From: Bradyrhizobium erythrophlei
GTDB lineage: Bacteria; Pseudomonadota; Alphaproteobacteria; Rhizobiales; Xanthobacteraceae
DNA length: 64,000 bases
Assembly: GCA_900129675.1 (NCBI GenBank)
Contig: FSRD01000001.1
Coordinates: 124,001 to 188,000, forward strand
Reading direction: 5' to 3'
In this document: positions 25,725-34,893 of the stretch, piece by piece
How positions within the stretch are numbered: position 1 is the stretch's first letter
Layout: every line of letters begins with the position of its first letter
Program-made: the position numbers and the translations under genes
Notes under the pieces: model-generated
The model's input: the letters and a program-made list of their open reading frames with translations, nothing else
What the model was told of the DNA's origin: nothing
The model's database searches: none

Positions 25725-26779
25725 CACGTGGTGATACAGCCTTCGAAACCATCGCGGATCATCTGTTCCGGCAATTCGCGGCCGATGAAGACGAGGCGGC
25801 TCTCGCGCGCCTCGCCGTCCCTCCACTTCCGCTGGTGATCGCCCTCGAGCATCATGTGGACGCCCTGGAACACGTAGCGGTCGTCGTCGTCGGTGAAGGC
25901 CAGGATGCCCTTCGAGCGCAAAATCTTCTGGCCTTCGCTGGCGACCAGGTTCTGCAGCCACGGCATGAATTTGGTCGCATCGAGCGGCTTGTCGGATCGC
26001 AGCGACAGCGATTGCATGTCCTCGTCATGGTAGTGCTTGAGGCCGCCGTGACTGTGGCTGTGATCGTGGTGATGATGGTCATGGTCATGGTGATGATCGT
26101 GGTCATGATCGTGCCCATCGCCGCCGTCCAAAAATTCCGGTTCGATTTCGAGGATGCGGTCGAGATCGAACGCGCCGCGCTCCAGCACGTCCGACAGCTT
26201 GACCTTGCAGCGCTCCGTGCGATGCAGCTTGGCATAGGGGTTGATGGCGCGGATCCGGGCCTCGACTTCGGCGAGTTCCGCCTTGGAGACGAGGTCGGTC
26301 TTGTTCAGCACGATGACGTCGGCGAACGCGATCTGGTTCTTGGCTTCGGGGGCATCCTTGAGCCGGTCGCTCAGCCATTTGGCGTCGGCGACGGTCACGA
26401 CCGCATCGAGCCGGGCGTGCTTTTGAACGTCCTCGTCGACAAAGAAGGTCTGCGCCACCGGCGCCGGATCGGCCAGCCCCGTGGTCTCGACGATGATGGC
26501 GTCGAACTTGCCCTTGCGCTTCATCAACCCGTCGAGGATGCGTACGAGGTCGCCGCGCACGGTGCAGCAGACGCAGCCATTGTTCATTTCGAACACTTCT
26601 TCGTCGGCGCCGATGATCAGGTCGTTGTCGATGCCGATCTCGCCGAATTCGTTGACGATGACGGCGTATTTCTTGCCGTGGTTTTCCGACAGGATGCGGT
26701 TGAGCAGCGTGGTCTTGCCGGCGCCGAGATAGCCCGTCAGCACGGTCACGGGAATTTTAGGGGAGGACGGTTCAGACAT
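25724..26779 (-). CDS. CobW/COG0523 GTPase, zinc metallochaperone type
   Basis: 351 residues. Walker A GYLGAGKTT (about 16-24), the metal motif GCVCC (about 68-72), the switch ETTGLADPAP, the G4 motif NKTD (about 159-162), then a His/Asp-rich stretch (about 222-246, DHDHDHHHDHDHHHHDHSHS) and the CobW C-terminal domain. Zur-controlled members such as ZigA and ZNG1 relatives load zinc into client enzymes. Its place after a zinc ABC importer supports that over a cobalamin role. The gap to the binding-protein gene is 57 bp, and it overlaps the WD40 start. Confidence 0.93.
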   Translation of the reverse strand: MSEPSSPKIPVTVLTGYLGAGKTTLLNRILSENHGKKYAVIVNEFGEIGIDNDLIIGADEEVFEMNNGCVCCTVRGDLVRILDGLMKRKGKFDAIIVETTGLADPAPVAQTFFVDEDVQKHARLDAVVTVADAKWLSDRLKDAPEAKNQIAFADVIVLNKTDLVSKAELAEVEARIRAINPYAKLHRTERCKVKLSDVLERGAFDLDRILEIEPEFLDGGDGHDHDHDHHHDHDHHHHDHSHSHGGLKHYHDEDMQSLSLRSDKPLDATKFMPWLQNLVASEGQKILRSKGILAFTDDDDRYVFQGVHMMLEGDHQRKWRDGEARESRLVFIGRELPEQMIRDGFEGCITT

Positions 26780-26836
26780 AACAACTCCGAAAGCGGGGAC
26801 TTCTGGCGCGCCCCGGCCGGCAGGGAGGCCCCTGCC

Positions 26837-27706
26837 CTAGTTGGCGAGCGCGCTGGTCAGGGCCTTTATATTGTGCCTGACCATATCAATGTAAGTGGGG
26901 GCAGCGCCCTTTTCGGGCGTCAGACTGTCCGAATAAAGGGTCCCGCCGACTTTGGCGCCGGTTTCGGCCGCGATTTGGCGGATCAGCCTGGGATCGCTGA
27001 TATTTTCAAGAAAAACTGCCGGAATTTTCGCGGTTTTGACCTGGGTGATGATGCCAGCGATATCGCGGGCGCTGGCCTCGGATTCCGTCGAAACGCCCAG
27101 CGGCGCAATAAACTCGACGCCGTAGGCGGCGGCGAAATAGCCGAAGGCGCGATGGGTCGAGATCACCTTGCGGCGGGCATCCGGAATCTGCGCCACAGCC
27201 GCGCGGACCTCGCGGTCCAGGCCATCGAGCTTTGTCAGATAGGCGCCGGCATTGGCTCGAAAGGCCTCGGCATCCGCGGTGTCGGCGGCGACCAGCGCGT
27301 CGCGGATGTTGGCCACATAGAGTTTCGCGTTGATCACAGATTGCCAGGCATGCGGATCGGCGTCGGAACCGAGCCTGAGCGGCGCGATGCCAGAGGTCGC
27401 GGTCACGATGACGGCCTTGCCGCCGGCGGACTGCACCAGCCGCGGCAACCAGCCCTCGAGCCCAAAACCGTTTACGATGACGAGTTTCGCATCCGCGATC
27501 TTTTTCGCGTCCGCCGGCGTCGGCGCGTAGACATGCGCATCGCCATCGGGGCCGACCAGCTCCGTGACGCTGACGCTGTCGCCGCCGACATTGCGGACGA
27601 AGTCACCGAGGATCGAGAAACTCGCGACCACGTTGAGGCGATCCTGCGCGCGGGCGGGAAGGATGGCCGTTGCGATCATGAGAGAAATGAGCCAGAAACG
27701 CCGCAT
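26837..27706 (-). CDS. znuA: Zinc ABC transporter, periplasmic binding protein
   Basis: 289 residues. Signal peptide about 1-20 (ISLMIATAILPARA). Cluster A-I/ZnuA fold with metal ligands in DAHVYAPTP (His58), DPHAWQS, STHRAFGYF and a late Asp (YSDSLTPE). It lacks the long His-rich loop of enteric ZnuA after the first ligand, so it resembles the short AztC-like type. Operon partner of the permease (5 bp gap) and ATPase. A manganese substrate is possible, but the Zur-type box, His-rich partner and CobW point to zinc. Confidence 0.88.
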   Translation of the reverse strand: MRRFWLISLMIATAILPARAQDRLNVVASFSILGDFVRNVGGDSVSVTELVGPDGDAHVYAPTPADAKKIADAKLVIVNGFGLEGWLPRLVQSAGGKAVIVTATSGIAPLRLGSDADPHAWQSVINAKLYVANIRDALVAADTADAEAFRANAGAYLTKLDGLDREVRAAVAQIPDARRKVISTHRAFGYFAAAYGVEFIAPLGVSTESEASARDIAGIITQVKTAKIPAVFLENISDPRLIRQIAAETGAKVGGTLYSDSLTPEKGAAPTYIDMVRHNIKALTSALAN

Positions 27707-27711
27707 CGCCG

Positions 27712-28581
27712 TTACGCTTCAAGATGCCGGCCGGGGAACATCTGCCGGACCAGCCCGCTGACGCTGCCGAACAGCACCGACACCACGTAGAGCCCTGCCG
27801 CCACCAGAATGATCGCCGGGCCTGAGGGAATCTTTGTCCGGAACGACAGCACCAGCCCGGCATAGCCGGAGATCATCGCGCTCGCGACCGCGATGCAGAT
27901 CATGCCGGTGATATCGCGCGACCAGAACCGCGCGATGCCGGCCGGCAGGATCATCAGACCGACGCCCAGCAAGGTGCCGAGCGCATGAAAGCCGTTGACG
28001 AGGTTGATGACGACCAGCGCCAGGAACGCCAGATGCGCGGGCGCGCCGGCGCGCGAGACCGTGCGCAGAAACACCGGATCGACGCATTCGATCACCAGCG
28101 GGCGGTAGATCACCGCCAGCACCAGCATCGTGATGGTGGCGTTGAAGGCGATCACCAGCAGCGTCTGGTCGTCCATCGCCAGGATGTTGCCGAACAGCAC
28201 GTGCAGCAGATCGATATTGGTGCCCTTGATGGAAACGATGGTGACGCCGAGCGCCAGCGACACCAGATAGAAGGTCGCCAGCGACGCGTCTTCCTTCAAT
28301 TCGGTGGTGCGTGCGACCACGCCTGCGAGGATCGCGACCGTGAAGCCCGCGATCAGGCCGCCCGTCGTCATCGCGAACAGACTGAGCCCGGAGATCAGGA
28401 AACCGATCGCAGCACCCGGCAGGATCGCATGCGCCATGGCGTCGCCGACCAGGCTCATCCGCCGCAGCATCAGAAACACCCCGATCGGCGCGCCGCCGAG
28501 CGAGAGCGCGATCACGGCCGCTAGCGCGCGGCGCATGAACTCGAATTCGGTGAAAGGCGCGATCAGCGCTTCGTAAATCAT
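27712..28581 (-). CDS. znuB: Zinc ABC transporter permease (ABC-3 family)
   Basis: 289 residues with about eight or nine hydrophobic segments. ABC-3 features include PIGVFLMLRRMSLVGDAMAHAILPG near the N-terminus (ending in the SH-like AHAILPG), and LGTLLGVGLMILPAGIARFW. It forms the inner-membrane channel with the ATPase encoded 6 bp upstream and passes zinc from the binding protein encoded 5 bp downstream. Length is typical. Confidence 0.9.
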   Translation of the reverse strand: MIYEALIAPFTEFEFMRRALAAVIALSLGGAPIGVFLMLRRMSLVGDAMAHAILPGAAIGFLISGLSLFAMTTGGLIAGFTVAILAGVVARTTELKEDASLATFYLVSLALGVTIVSIKGTNIDLLHVLFGNILAMDDQTLLVIAFNATITMLVLAVIYRPLVIECVDPVFLRTVSRAGAPAHLAFLALVVINLVNGFHALGTLLGVGLMILPAGIARFWSRDITGMICIAVASAMISGYAGLVLSFRTKIPSGPAIILVAAGLYVVSVLFGSVSGLVRQMFPGRHLEA

Positions 28582-28587
28582 GGGAGG

Positions 28588-29343
<756 letters not shown>

Positions 29344-29345
29344 GC

Positions 29346-29546
29346 TCACCTCATCGCCAGCCAGACGATGGCCCACAGGACGGCGCTGACCGCGACCGCA
29401 GCACTTAGCCTGGAAAGCACGGTCATGCGCAGGATCGACCAGGGTGCCGCCTGCGCCGGATGCGGCGTCGCCGGCCCATGGCTGTGGGAACCGCCATGGG
29501 CGTGGCCGTGGTGATGTCCATGGTCGTGGGAATGGGGATGCGCCAT
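29346..29546 (-). CDS. Small His-rich single-span membrane protein
   Basis: 66 residues. The first 30 residues hold about 14 histidines (MAHPHSHDHGHHHGHAHGG), followed by one membrane segment (LSAAVAVSAVLWAIVWLAM) at the C-terminus. It is the first gene of the zinc operon, eight bases from the Zur-type palindrome and two bases from znuC. A role as zinc buffer or donor at the importer is likely by inference; no characterised homologue is known to me. Confidence 0.78.
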   Translation of the reverse strand: MAHPHSHDHGHHHGHAHGGSHSHGPATPHPAQAAPWSILRMTVLSRLSAAVAVSAVLWAIVWLAMR

Positions 29547-29553
29547 TCCATAG

Positions 29554-29570
29554 ATGTTATATTATAACAT
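29554..29570 (-). promoter_or_regulatory. Zur box
   Basis: ATGTTATATTATAACAT is a 17-bp palindrome (8-bp arms, central T). It matches the alphaproteobacterial Zur consensus, which centres on GTTATA-N-TATAAC. It ends eight bases before the start codon of the His-rich gene, so a bound repressor would block both promoter and leader. The AT-rich site stands out from the GC-rich surroundings. Confidence 0.85.
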
Positions 29571-29598
29571 TACCTGAGTCCACCAAGGCAGGCAGCCT

Positions 29599-29776
29599 CA
29601 GGGCTTCCCGATCGCCATCATGATCGCCGCTGCCAGGAACGGAAACGGCACCGACACCGCCGCGCGGAACCAGACGAACCGTGCCGGCATGAACGGGATT
29701 TCCCAAGGGATCGGGGCTGGCGGCCGGTAAAGGAGGAATCACGGCGGCGATGTAGACCGAGCCGATCACGCCGACG
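29599..29776 (-). pseudogene. Decayed copy of the permease 3' end
   Basis: From the TCA stop complement at 29599 the sequence closely follows 30558-30676, the end of the intact permease (same terminal GKP). It then skips about 200 bases and resumes with a stretch similar to 30876-30911. In-frame stops and frame changes exclude function. The HEPN/MNT pair lies between this remnant and the intact gene. Confidence 0.8.
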
Positions 29777-29794
29777 GATATCCACCATTGCCGA

Positions 29795-30148
29795 TCAGAT
29801 CTCGCCTTCCAACGCCTTGATCTCGGCGACCACGGCAGCAAGTAAGGGCGGAAGATGCGCCGTCACGGTCTCCCAGACATAGGACGCGGCGACGTTGTCG
29901 TATTGATGCCGGTAGAAATTGCCAACATCGCGGATGGATCGCCAAGGTAATTGGGGGTGTCGATCGCGCAAATCGTCGGGCAACCGGCGGCTTGCTTCCG
30001 AGATAATTTCCAGCGCTCGCGTCACAGCATAAATATGCAAACGCGACTCGCTGAATCCTTCGCAGGTGAAACCCTCGACAAATTCACTGGCGAGCACGAC
30101 ATTGTCGCGAATGTCGTACAGGGCCAGCTTGATGGACTCAGAATGCAT
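29795..30148 (-). CDS. hepT: HEPN toxin, HepT-like ribonuclease (DUF86)
   Basis: 117 residues, all helical. The catalytic region SIRDVGNFYRHQYDNV has R80-H81-x-Y83 preceded by GN, the form seen in many DUF86 toxins. In the family the R/H pair cuts RNA, and the Tyr is the site that MNT antitoxins AMPylate. It overlaps the 3' end of the antitoxin gene by 11 bases, the usual order (antitoxin first). It looks intact and lies within a duplication-flanked insertion. Confidence 0.88.
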   Translation of the reverse strand: MHSESIKLALYDIRDNVVLASEFVEGFTCEGFSESRLHIYAVTRALEIISEASRRLPDDLRDRHPQLPWRSIRDVGNFYRHQYDNVAASYVWETVTAHLPPLLAAVVAEIKALEGEI

Positions 30149-30434
30149 AAACGGCTTCGCGCTCGGCGAAAGGCTTCACATGAGGTTTGAGCGCAATTCG
30201 GTTTGAAACATCCACGCGCACCGGAAACAAATCTTCGATGCTGTGAACGATTCCGACATACTTGAAAACATCCATCCGAGCGTCCGGCGCGATTTCAAGC
30301 AAAATGTCGATGTCGCTATCAGGGCGGGCATCGCCGCGGGCGCGCGAGCCGAAAAGAGCGGCATGGCTCACGCCTTGAGCCTTCAAGGCGGCTTCATGCT
30401 CGCGCAACTTGGCAAGGATGTCCTGCTTTTCCAT
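30138..30434 (-). CDS. mntA: MNT antitoxin, MntA-like nucleotidyltransferase
   Basis: 98 residues from the ATG at 30434. The minimal nucleotidyltransferase motif GSRARGDARPDSDIDILL gives G29-S30 and the catalytic aspartates D41 and D43, with the third Asp D75 in VRVDVSN. Such antitoxins silence HepT by adding AMP to its Tyr. It overlaps hepT. AT-richer sequence upstream (30500-30540) differs from the neighbours and supports recent arrival. Confidence 0.88.
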   Translation of the reverse strand: MEKQDILAKLREHEAALKAQGVSHAALFGSRARGDARPDSDIDILLEIAPDARMDVFKYVGIVHSIEDLFPVRVDVSNRIALKPHVKPFAEREAVYAF

Positions 30435-30557
30435 GGGATGCATTCTACCAGAACCGCCGCTTCCCGGCAGTCCAAAACACTGCGCGCCCTTGGTCATTGC
30501 CCATGATATAAAAAATCCTTTATTGTCAATTGCTTGATAGGCGTCTCGCTCCTCACC

Positions 30558-31058
30558 TCACGGCTTCCCGATCGCCATGGCGATCGCGGCCGCCAGGAAC
30601 GGAAACGGCACCGATACCGCCGCGCGGAACCAGACGAAGCGCGCCGGCATGAACGGGATTTCCCATAGGATCAGGCGCTGAAAGGCGAACAGCGCCCAGG
30701 CGACCACATAGGCGATCACCTGCGGCGGGCCGCCGCCGACCTTCAGCGCCACCGCGCCGATCGAAAACCCGACCACCGGGCCGCCCGGGGTCGCAGCACC
30801 CGCGATCACGGCGGTCAGCACGCCGAGCCAGCCGCTGTTGGGGCCGAGCCAGCCGGTGATGACTTCGGCTGGAATGACGGCGGCGATATAGCCCGAGCCG
30901 ATCACGCCGAGCGCGATGCGCGGCACGATGTTGATGAATTCGAGCGAGCCTTCGCGCAGCGATGACACCAGCACCACGCGGCCGCGCCGCCAGGCGATAA
31001 ATCCGACGGCAGCGACCGAACCCCAGAGCAGGATATCGATGAGCAGGGCGGCGCTCAT
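30558..31058 (-). CDS. Permease-like membrane protein, second of a pair
   Basis: 166 residues from the ATG at 31058, which overlaps the stop of the preceding gene as ATGA. Four or five hydrophobic segments; the motif GVLTAVIAGAATPGGPVVGFSIGAVAL resembles the YraQ/DUF318-type permease repeat. Its partner at 31055-31657 has the matching FGAILPGGPFTAYPVAAAL. Probably the two make one two-part transporter; substrate unknown. A decayed copy of its 3' end is at 29599-29776. Confidence 0.75.
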   Translation of the reverse strand: MSAALLIDILLWGSVAAVGFIAWRRGRVVLVSSLREGSLEFINIVPRIALGVIGSGYIAAVIPAEVITGWLGPNSGWLGVLTAVIAGAATPGGPVVGFSIGAVALKVGGGPPQVIAYVVAWALFAFQRLILWEIPFMPARFVWFRAAVSVPFPFLAAAIAMAIGKP

Positions 31059-31657
31059 GGCTGCGGCTCGCCCTTCGGATACATCCGCACGAACACGAAC
31101 CGCCCGAGCGCGCCGGCGAGAACCGGGATCGGCAGCGCGATCACGATCCGCCAGATCGTGAAATCGACACCCAAGATCGGCAGCTCCCAGGCCACCGCCC
31201 GGCCGTAACCGATCAGCGTCCAGCTCACCACCATCGCAATGGTCGCGCCGAAATCGGCGCCGACCGTGAGCAGGGCCGCCGCCACCGGATAGGCCGTGAA
31301 CGGCCCGCCCGGCAGGATGGCGCCGAACGCGGTGCCGATCAGAAGCCCCTTCAGTCCGGATTTCGGCCCGAGCGAGCGCGACACTTTTTCGTGCGGCAGG
31401 ATTTCGGCGATGAAGGCGCCGAGCAGGCAGCCGGCCAGTACGCGCGGCAGGATGCCGCCGAACAGCGTCAGATCGTGGGTCAGAATTTCCAGCACCCCGC
31501 CGATGCCGTCGCGCCGGTAGACCAGCGTGGCGCTGACCACGACAAGCACGGCAATGAACAGCATCGACCAACTGATCGGCTTGCGGACCCGCAACGGCCG
31601 CGGCTCGGCTTCCGCGTCATCGGCAGGCGCCGGGTCTTTCAAGGTAGATTCTGACAA
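31055..31657 (-). CDS. Permease-like membrane protein, first of a pair
   Basis: 200 residues. An Asp/Pro-rich N-terminal tail of about 30 residues precedes five hydrophobic segments. The motif GTAFGAILPGGPFTAYPVAAALL parallels the motif in the next gene, which starts inside this gene's stop (ATGA). The two look like halves of a single permease encoded separately. Substrate unknown; ion or metal export families are possible. Confidence 0.75.
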   Translation of the reverse strand: MSESTLKDPAPADDAEAEPRPLRVRKPISWSMLFIAVLVVVSATLVYRRDGIGGVLEILTHDLTLFGGILPRVLAGCLLGAFIAEILPHEKVSRSLGPKSGLKGLLIGTAFGAILPGGPFTAYPVAAALLTVGADFGATIAMVVSWTLIGYGRAVAWELPILGVDFTIWRIVIALPIPVLAGALGRFVFVRMYPKGEPQP

Positions 31658-31835
31658 GGCAATGAGTCGGACGGGTGATGGATTCCACCCTGCTTAGTCC
31701 CGGCGTCGCACTGAAGCAAACGGAAGCTGGACGATACCCATGCGCTTCTCAGGGATGCCCATGCGGGAGTGACACGCGGCCCGGTTCAGAGGTCAAGGTG
31801 AAGGCGAGCAGACGGTGCGGCGCAGGCAAAACAAA

Positions 31836-31860
31836 GGGCGGCAGCGAAACGCTGCCGCCC
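31836..31860 (-). terminator. Rho-independent terminator of sodB
   Basis: A perfect 11-bp GC-rich stem (GGGCGGCAGCG / CGCTGCCGCCC) with a 3-base loop. Read on the minus strand it is followed by TTTGTTTTG. It starts 20 bases after the sodB stop. Confidence 0.85.
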
Positions 31861-31879
31861 CAAACTTCACTCGAATGGA

Positions 31880-32476
31880 TCAGACCTTGCCGAACAGCTC
31901 GTCGACATAATCCCAATTCACGAGATGATCGACGAACGCCTTCAAATAATCCGGACGGCGGTTGCGATAGTCGATGTAGTAGGAATGCTCCCAGACGTCG
32001 CAGCCGAGGATCGGCGTTGCGCCGTAGCACAGCGGGCTCTCGCCGTTCGCCGTCTTGGAGACTTCGAGCTTGCCGTTCTTGACCTGCAGCCAGCACCAGC
32101 CGGAGCCGAACTGGCCGACGCCGGCGGCGGCGAAATCGGTCTTGAACTTCTCGAGCCCGCCGAGGTCTTCGTTGATCTTCTTTTCCAGCCGGCCGGGCAA
32201 TTTGCTGCCGCCGCCATTCGGCTTCATCCAGCTCCAGAAATGCAGATGGTTGTAGTGCTGGCCGGCATTGTTGAACACGGCCGGGTTCTTCCCGAACGAT
32301 CCCTTGACGATGTCCTCAAGGGATTTGCCCTCGAATTCGGTCCCCTTGATCGCGTTGTTGCCGTTGGTCACGTAGGCCTGGTGATGCTTGTCGTGGTGGT
32401 ATTCCAGCGTTTCCTTGGACATATGGGGCGCAAGGGCGTCGTGGGCGTAGGGCAGATTGGGCAGCGTAAAGGTCAT
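31880..32476 (-). CDS. sodB: Superoxide dismutase, Fe/Mn type
   Basis: 198 residues. It converts superoxide to oxygen and peroxide in the cytoplasm. Metal ligands are His27 (LEYHHDKHH), His77 (YNHLHFW) and the Asp and His of DVWEHSYY. The order FNNAGQHYNH and FGSGWCWL with Gly-Gln patterns is nearer to the iron or cambialistic class; metal choice is not settled. Own terminator downstream. Monocistronic by spacing. Confidence 0.95.
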   Translation of the reverse strand: MTFTLPNLPYAHDALAPHMSKETLEYHHDKHHQAYVTNGNNAIKGTEFEGKSLEDIVKGSFGKNPAVFNNAGQHYNHLHFWSWMKPNGGGSKLPGRLEKKINEDLGGLEKFKTDFAAAGVGQFGSGWCWLQVKNGKLEVSKTANGESPLCYGATPILGCDVWEHSYYIDYRNRRPDYLKAFVDHLVNWDYVDELFGKV

Positions 32477-32637
32477 GGGGTGATGTCCGAACTGGTGGGA
32501 GACGTGATCTAACGGGAACCCTTATAGAAGGTTCCATCGCGCTTAAACACCGCAATTTGGCAAAGCGGGTCCTGCTCCGGTAACTACCCTCTGCGGCCGG
32601 CGTATGACAGATACCTGCGCGACGGGGACAAAACAGC

Positions 32638-33165
32638 ATGAGCATCGAAATCGACGTCCTGAATGGGGACGCCTCGTGGAAATTGGCCGAACCGCTGATG
32701 GAGGCGGTCTGGCCGCCCCATGTGCTGGAAAAGCTGCCGTGGGGCGATGTCGTCTTTGCCCATGCCGACCTCAGGGTGCTGATCGACGCGCCCTCGGGCG
32801 GCCTCGCCTGCCATGTCGGCATCTATTTCCGCACCGTCACCTGGAACGGCCGCAAGGTGAGTGTCGGCGGCATCGGCGGCGTTGCGACCCGCGAAGACTG
32901 CCGCAGCCGCGGCTATGCCAGCGTGGCGCTCAACGCCGCAATCCAGACCTTGCGCCACCACGAAGCCATCAGGTTCGGACTGCTGTTCTGCGAACCGCAC
33001 AATTTCGCATTTTATGCTGCGCGCGGCTGGCATCCCTTCACCGGCGAAATCTACGCCGAACAACCCGGCGGGCGAATTCGCTTCGAGGCATTGGCCCCGT
33101 TCGTTCACGATATCGGGCGGGCGCCGCGCGACGGCACCGTCGACCTATGCGGCCTGCCGTGGTGA
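32638..33165 (+). CDS. GNAT acetyltransferase, AAC(2')-like
   Basis: 175 residues. Motif A is GGVATREDCRSRGYASVALNAAI (pyrophosphate loop C-R-S-R-G-Y-A), followed by FYAARGWHPFTGEIY. The layout, and the end VDLCGLPW, resemble the aminoglycoside 2'-N-acetyltransferase branch, but most environmental members act on unknown substrates. It precedes a decayed MATE pump gene in the same direction, a pair that may once have worked together. The start at 32638 fits a family N-terminus. Confidence 0.8.
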   Translation: MSIEIDVLNGDASWKLAEPLMEAVWPPHVLEKLPWGDVVFAHADLRVLIDAPSGGLACHVGIYFRTVTWNGRKVSVGGIGGVATREDCRSRGYASVALNAAIQTLRHHEAIRFGLLFCEPHNFAFYAARGWHPFTGEIYAEQPGGRIRFEALAPFVHDIGRAPRDGTVDLCGLPW

Positions 33166-33256
33166 CCCCTGCACGGCCATGGGTGGCCCGCGCATCGGCC
33201 CGCCAATAATATGTTAGCCGTAATCTTTTGAATTAAGGCCGACCGATCGCTGACGC

Positions 33257-34053
33257 ATGACCATTGACGCCCCGATCGACGCGCGCCCGATGGCCGTCCC
33301 GATCAACAGCCTGTTGACCGCGCCGATCCTGCCGACGCTGTTGAAGCTCGCCATCCCCAACACGATCGCGATGTTCGGCAGCACGTTGGTCGCGGTGGCC
33401 GAAACCTCCTATATCGGCCGGCTCGGCACCGAGCCGCTGGCCGGAATCGCGCTGGTGTTTCCCTTCATCATGCTGACGCGCCGCCGCGCTGGCGCTGCAC
33501 GCCGCCATGATCGGCGTCGGCGCCGGACTGTTCTTTACATTGATGATGCTTGGCTTCGGCCGCGAATTCTATTTCTCGCTGGGCGGCCGCGGCGGCGTGC
33601 TCGAACAGTCCATACAATATTCGCAGGTGCTGTTCTCCGGCGCGATCTCGATCTGGCTGGTGAATACGCTGGCCTCGGTGCTGCGCGGCACCGGCGATAT
33701 GCGCCTGCCGTCGGCAACCCTGATCGCGACCGCGATCGTCCAGATCGCGGTCGGCGGCGGCTTCGGCCTCGGGGTGTTCGGCCTGCCGCGGCGGCCTACT
33801 CCTATTTCGCTCTCGCCGGTCCCGCCTTCGGATTCTTCGGCGTCGGCGCCTGCCTCTATTTCGCGGCGCAGGGCGCGGCAAGAGTTGGCGGGCCGGTGCT
33901 GGCCGGCACCGGACGCCTGCTGCTGGTGGGCATCGGCGGCTGGTGGCGTCGGGTGCGCCGGCCTGGACCTTGTTTGCGCTCGTCGGCGCCGCGATGGTGG
34001 TATACGGGCTCGGCACGGTGCTGGCGATCAAGGTCACAGACTGGGGCAAATAG
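33257..34053 (+). pseudogene. MATE-family efflux transporter, decayed
   Basis: The first frame gives LLKLAIPNTIAMFGSTLVAVAETSYIGRLG (split here: LAIPNTIAMFGSTLV, AVAETSYIGRLGTEPL), a MATE N-terminus. Near 33480 coding shifts to the next frame (MIGVGAGLFFTLMMLGF, then IWLVNTLASVLRGTGDM). Near 33790 it returns to the first frame (SYFALAGPAFGFFGVGACLYFAAQG), and near 33950 shifts again to end TVLAIKVTDWGK with TAG at 34051. About 800 bases remain, against about 1,350 for an intact gene, so frameshifts and deletions both occurred. Confidence 0.85.
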
Positions 34054-34121
34054 CCCCAGCGGGTTTGGCATTGCACAAATTCGATTTGTTGTTATTCAGG
34101 CCTGCTTTTCGAGGATGATTC

Positions 34122-34565
34122 ATGGCCTGCAGATTCGCATTTTTGGTCGCAATGTTGATCGCGTTGCCGGGCGCATTGCCCGCACGCGCGCAGACTGCCG
34201 GCGATCCGTCCGGCCTCTGGCTGACGCAGGCCGGCGATGCCAAGGTGCGCGTCAGCAAATGCAGCGCGGGTATTTGCGGCGTCGTGGTCTGGCTGCGAGA
34301 GCCGACCGATCCCGCCACCGGCAAACCTCAGGTCGATGACAAGAACCCCAATCCGGCCCTGAGGCAGCGCCCGATGATCGGGCTTCCGCTATTCTCTGGC
34401 ATGCGCGCCACCGCGCCCGGCAAATGGTCCGGCCAGATCTACAACGCCGACGATGGCAGCACCTATGCCAGCAACGTCTCCGTGACGGGTCAGGACACGC
34501 TCAGGGTCGAAGGCTGCGTCGGCGCGCTGTGCGGCGGCGAAAACTGGACGCGGGCGGGACGCTAA
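34122..34565 (+). CDS. DUF2147 secreted protein
   Basis: 147 residues. Signal peptide about 1-24 (ending ARAQT). The mature part follows DUF2147: GLWLTQAGDAKVRVSKCSAGICGVVVW with two Cys, GKWSGQIYNADDGSTYASNV, and a second Cys pair in EGCVGALCGGENWTR. A small beta-barrel-like periplasmic protein of unknown function. It starts 68 bp after the MATE remnant. No operon partner downstream; a palindromic repeat follows. Confidence 0.88.
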   Translation: MACRFAFLVAMLIALPGALPARAQTAGDPSGLWLTQAGDAKVRVSKCSAGICGVVVWLREPTDPATGKPQVDDKNPNPALRQRPMIGLPLFSGMRATAPGKWSGQIYNADDGSTYASNVSVTGQDTLRVEGCVGALCGGENWTRAGR

Positions 34566-34636
34566 GTAGAAATTGTCCTCATCCTGAGAGTCTAACTCAA
34601 AAAGCGATCAATAAATTCGGGCATTAACGTCTAGCT

Positions 34637-34726
34637 CGTCATGCCCGGCCTTGTGCCGGGCATCCACGTCCTTGCAATCTCGCAGCAAGAAAGACGTGGA
34701 TGGCCGGGACAAGCCCGGCCATGACG
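34637..34726. repeat. Palindromic intergenic repeat (cgtcatgcccgg type)
   Basis: The left arm at 34637-34670 (CGTCATGCCCGGCC ... CCACGTC) and the right arm at 34693-34726 (GACGTGGATGGCCGGG ... GGCCATGACG) pair almost fully. Same family as 94-185. It is in the space between convergent DUF2147 and DUF3095 genes; the rest of that 328-bp gap holds nothing I recognise. Confidence 0.75.
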
Positions 34727-34893
34727 AAAAGTGAATCAATTTCAAGCTATAAGCGAGCGCCCTGTAATGCTGGCTGCTTTTTCGATCAGGCTCTGAGGAG
34801 CTGCGTCTTCGCCGCGTCTCGAAGGATGAGCACCGTGGCCTCATGGTTCGAGACGGCGCAAATGCGCCTCCTCACCATGAGGAATGAAACACT

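Noticed and set aside
25835..27790. 651-codon + strand frame
   Set aside because: Shadow of the CobW and zinc-binding protein genes; valine-rich part mirrors the His-rich stretch.
29557..29841. 94-codon minus-strand frame near the HEPN gene
   Set aside because: It crosses the decayed permease copy; similarity to the intact permease comes in pieces and the frame joins unrelated parts.
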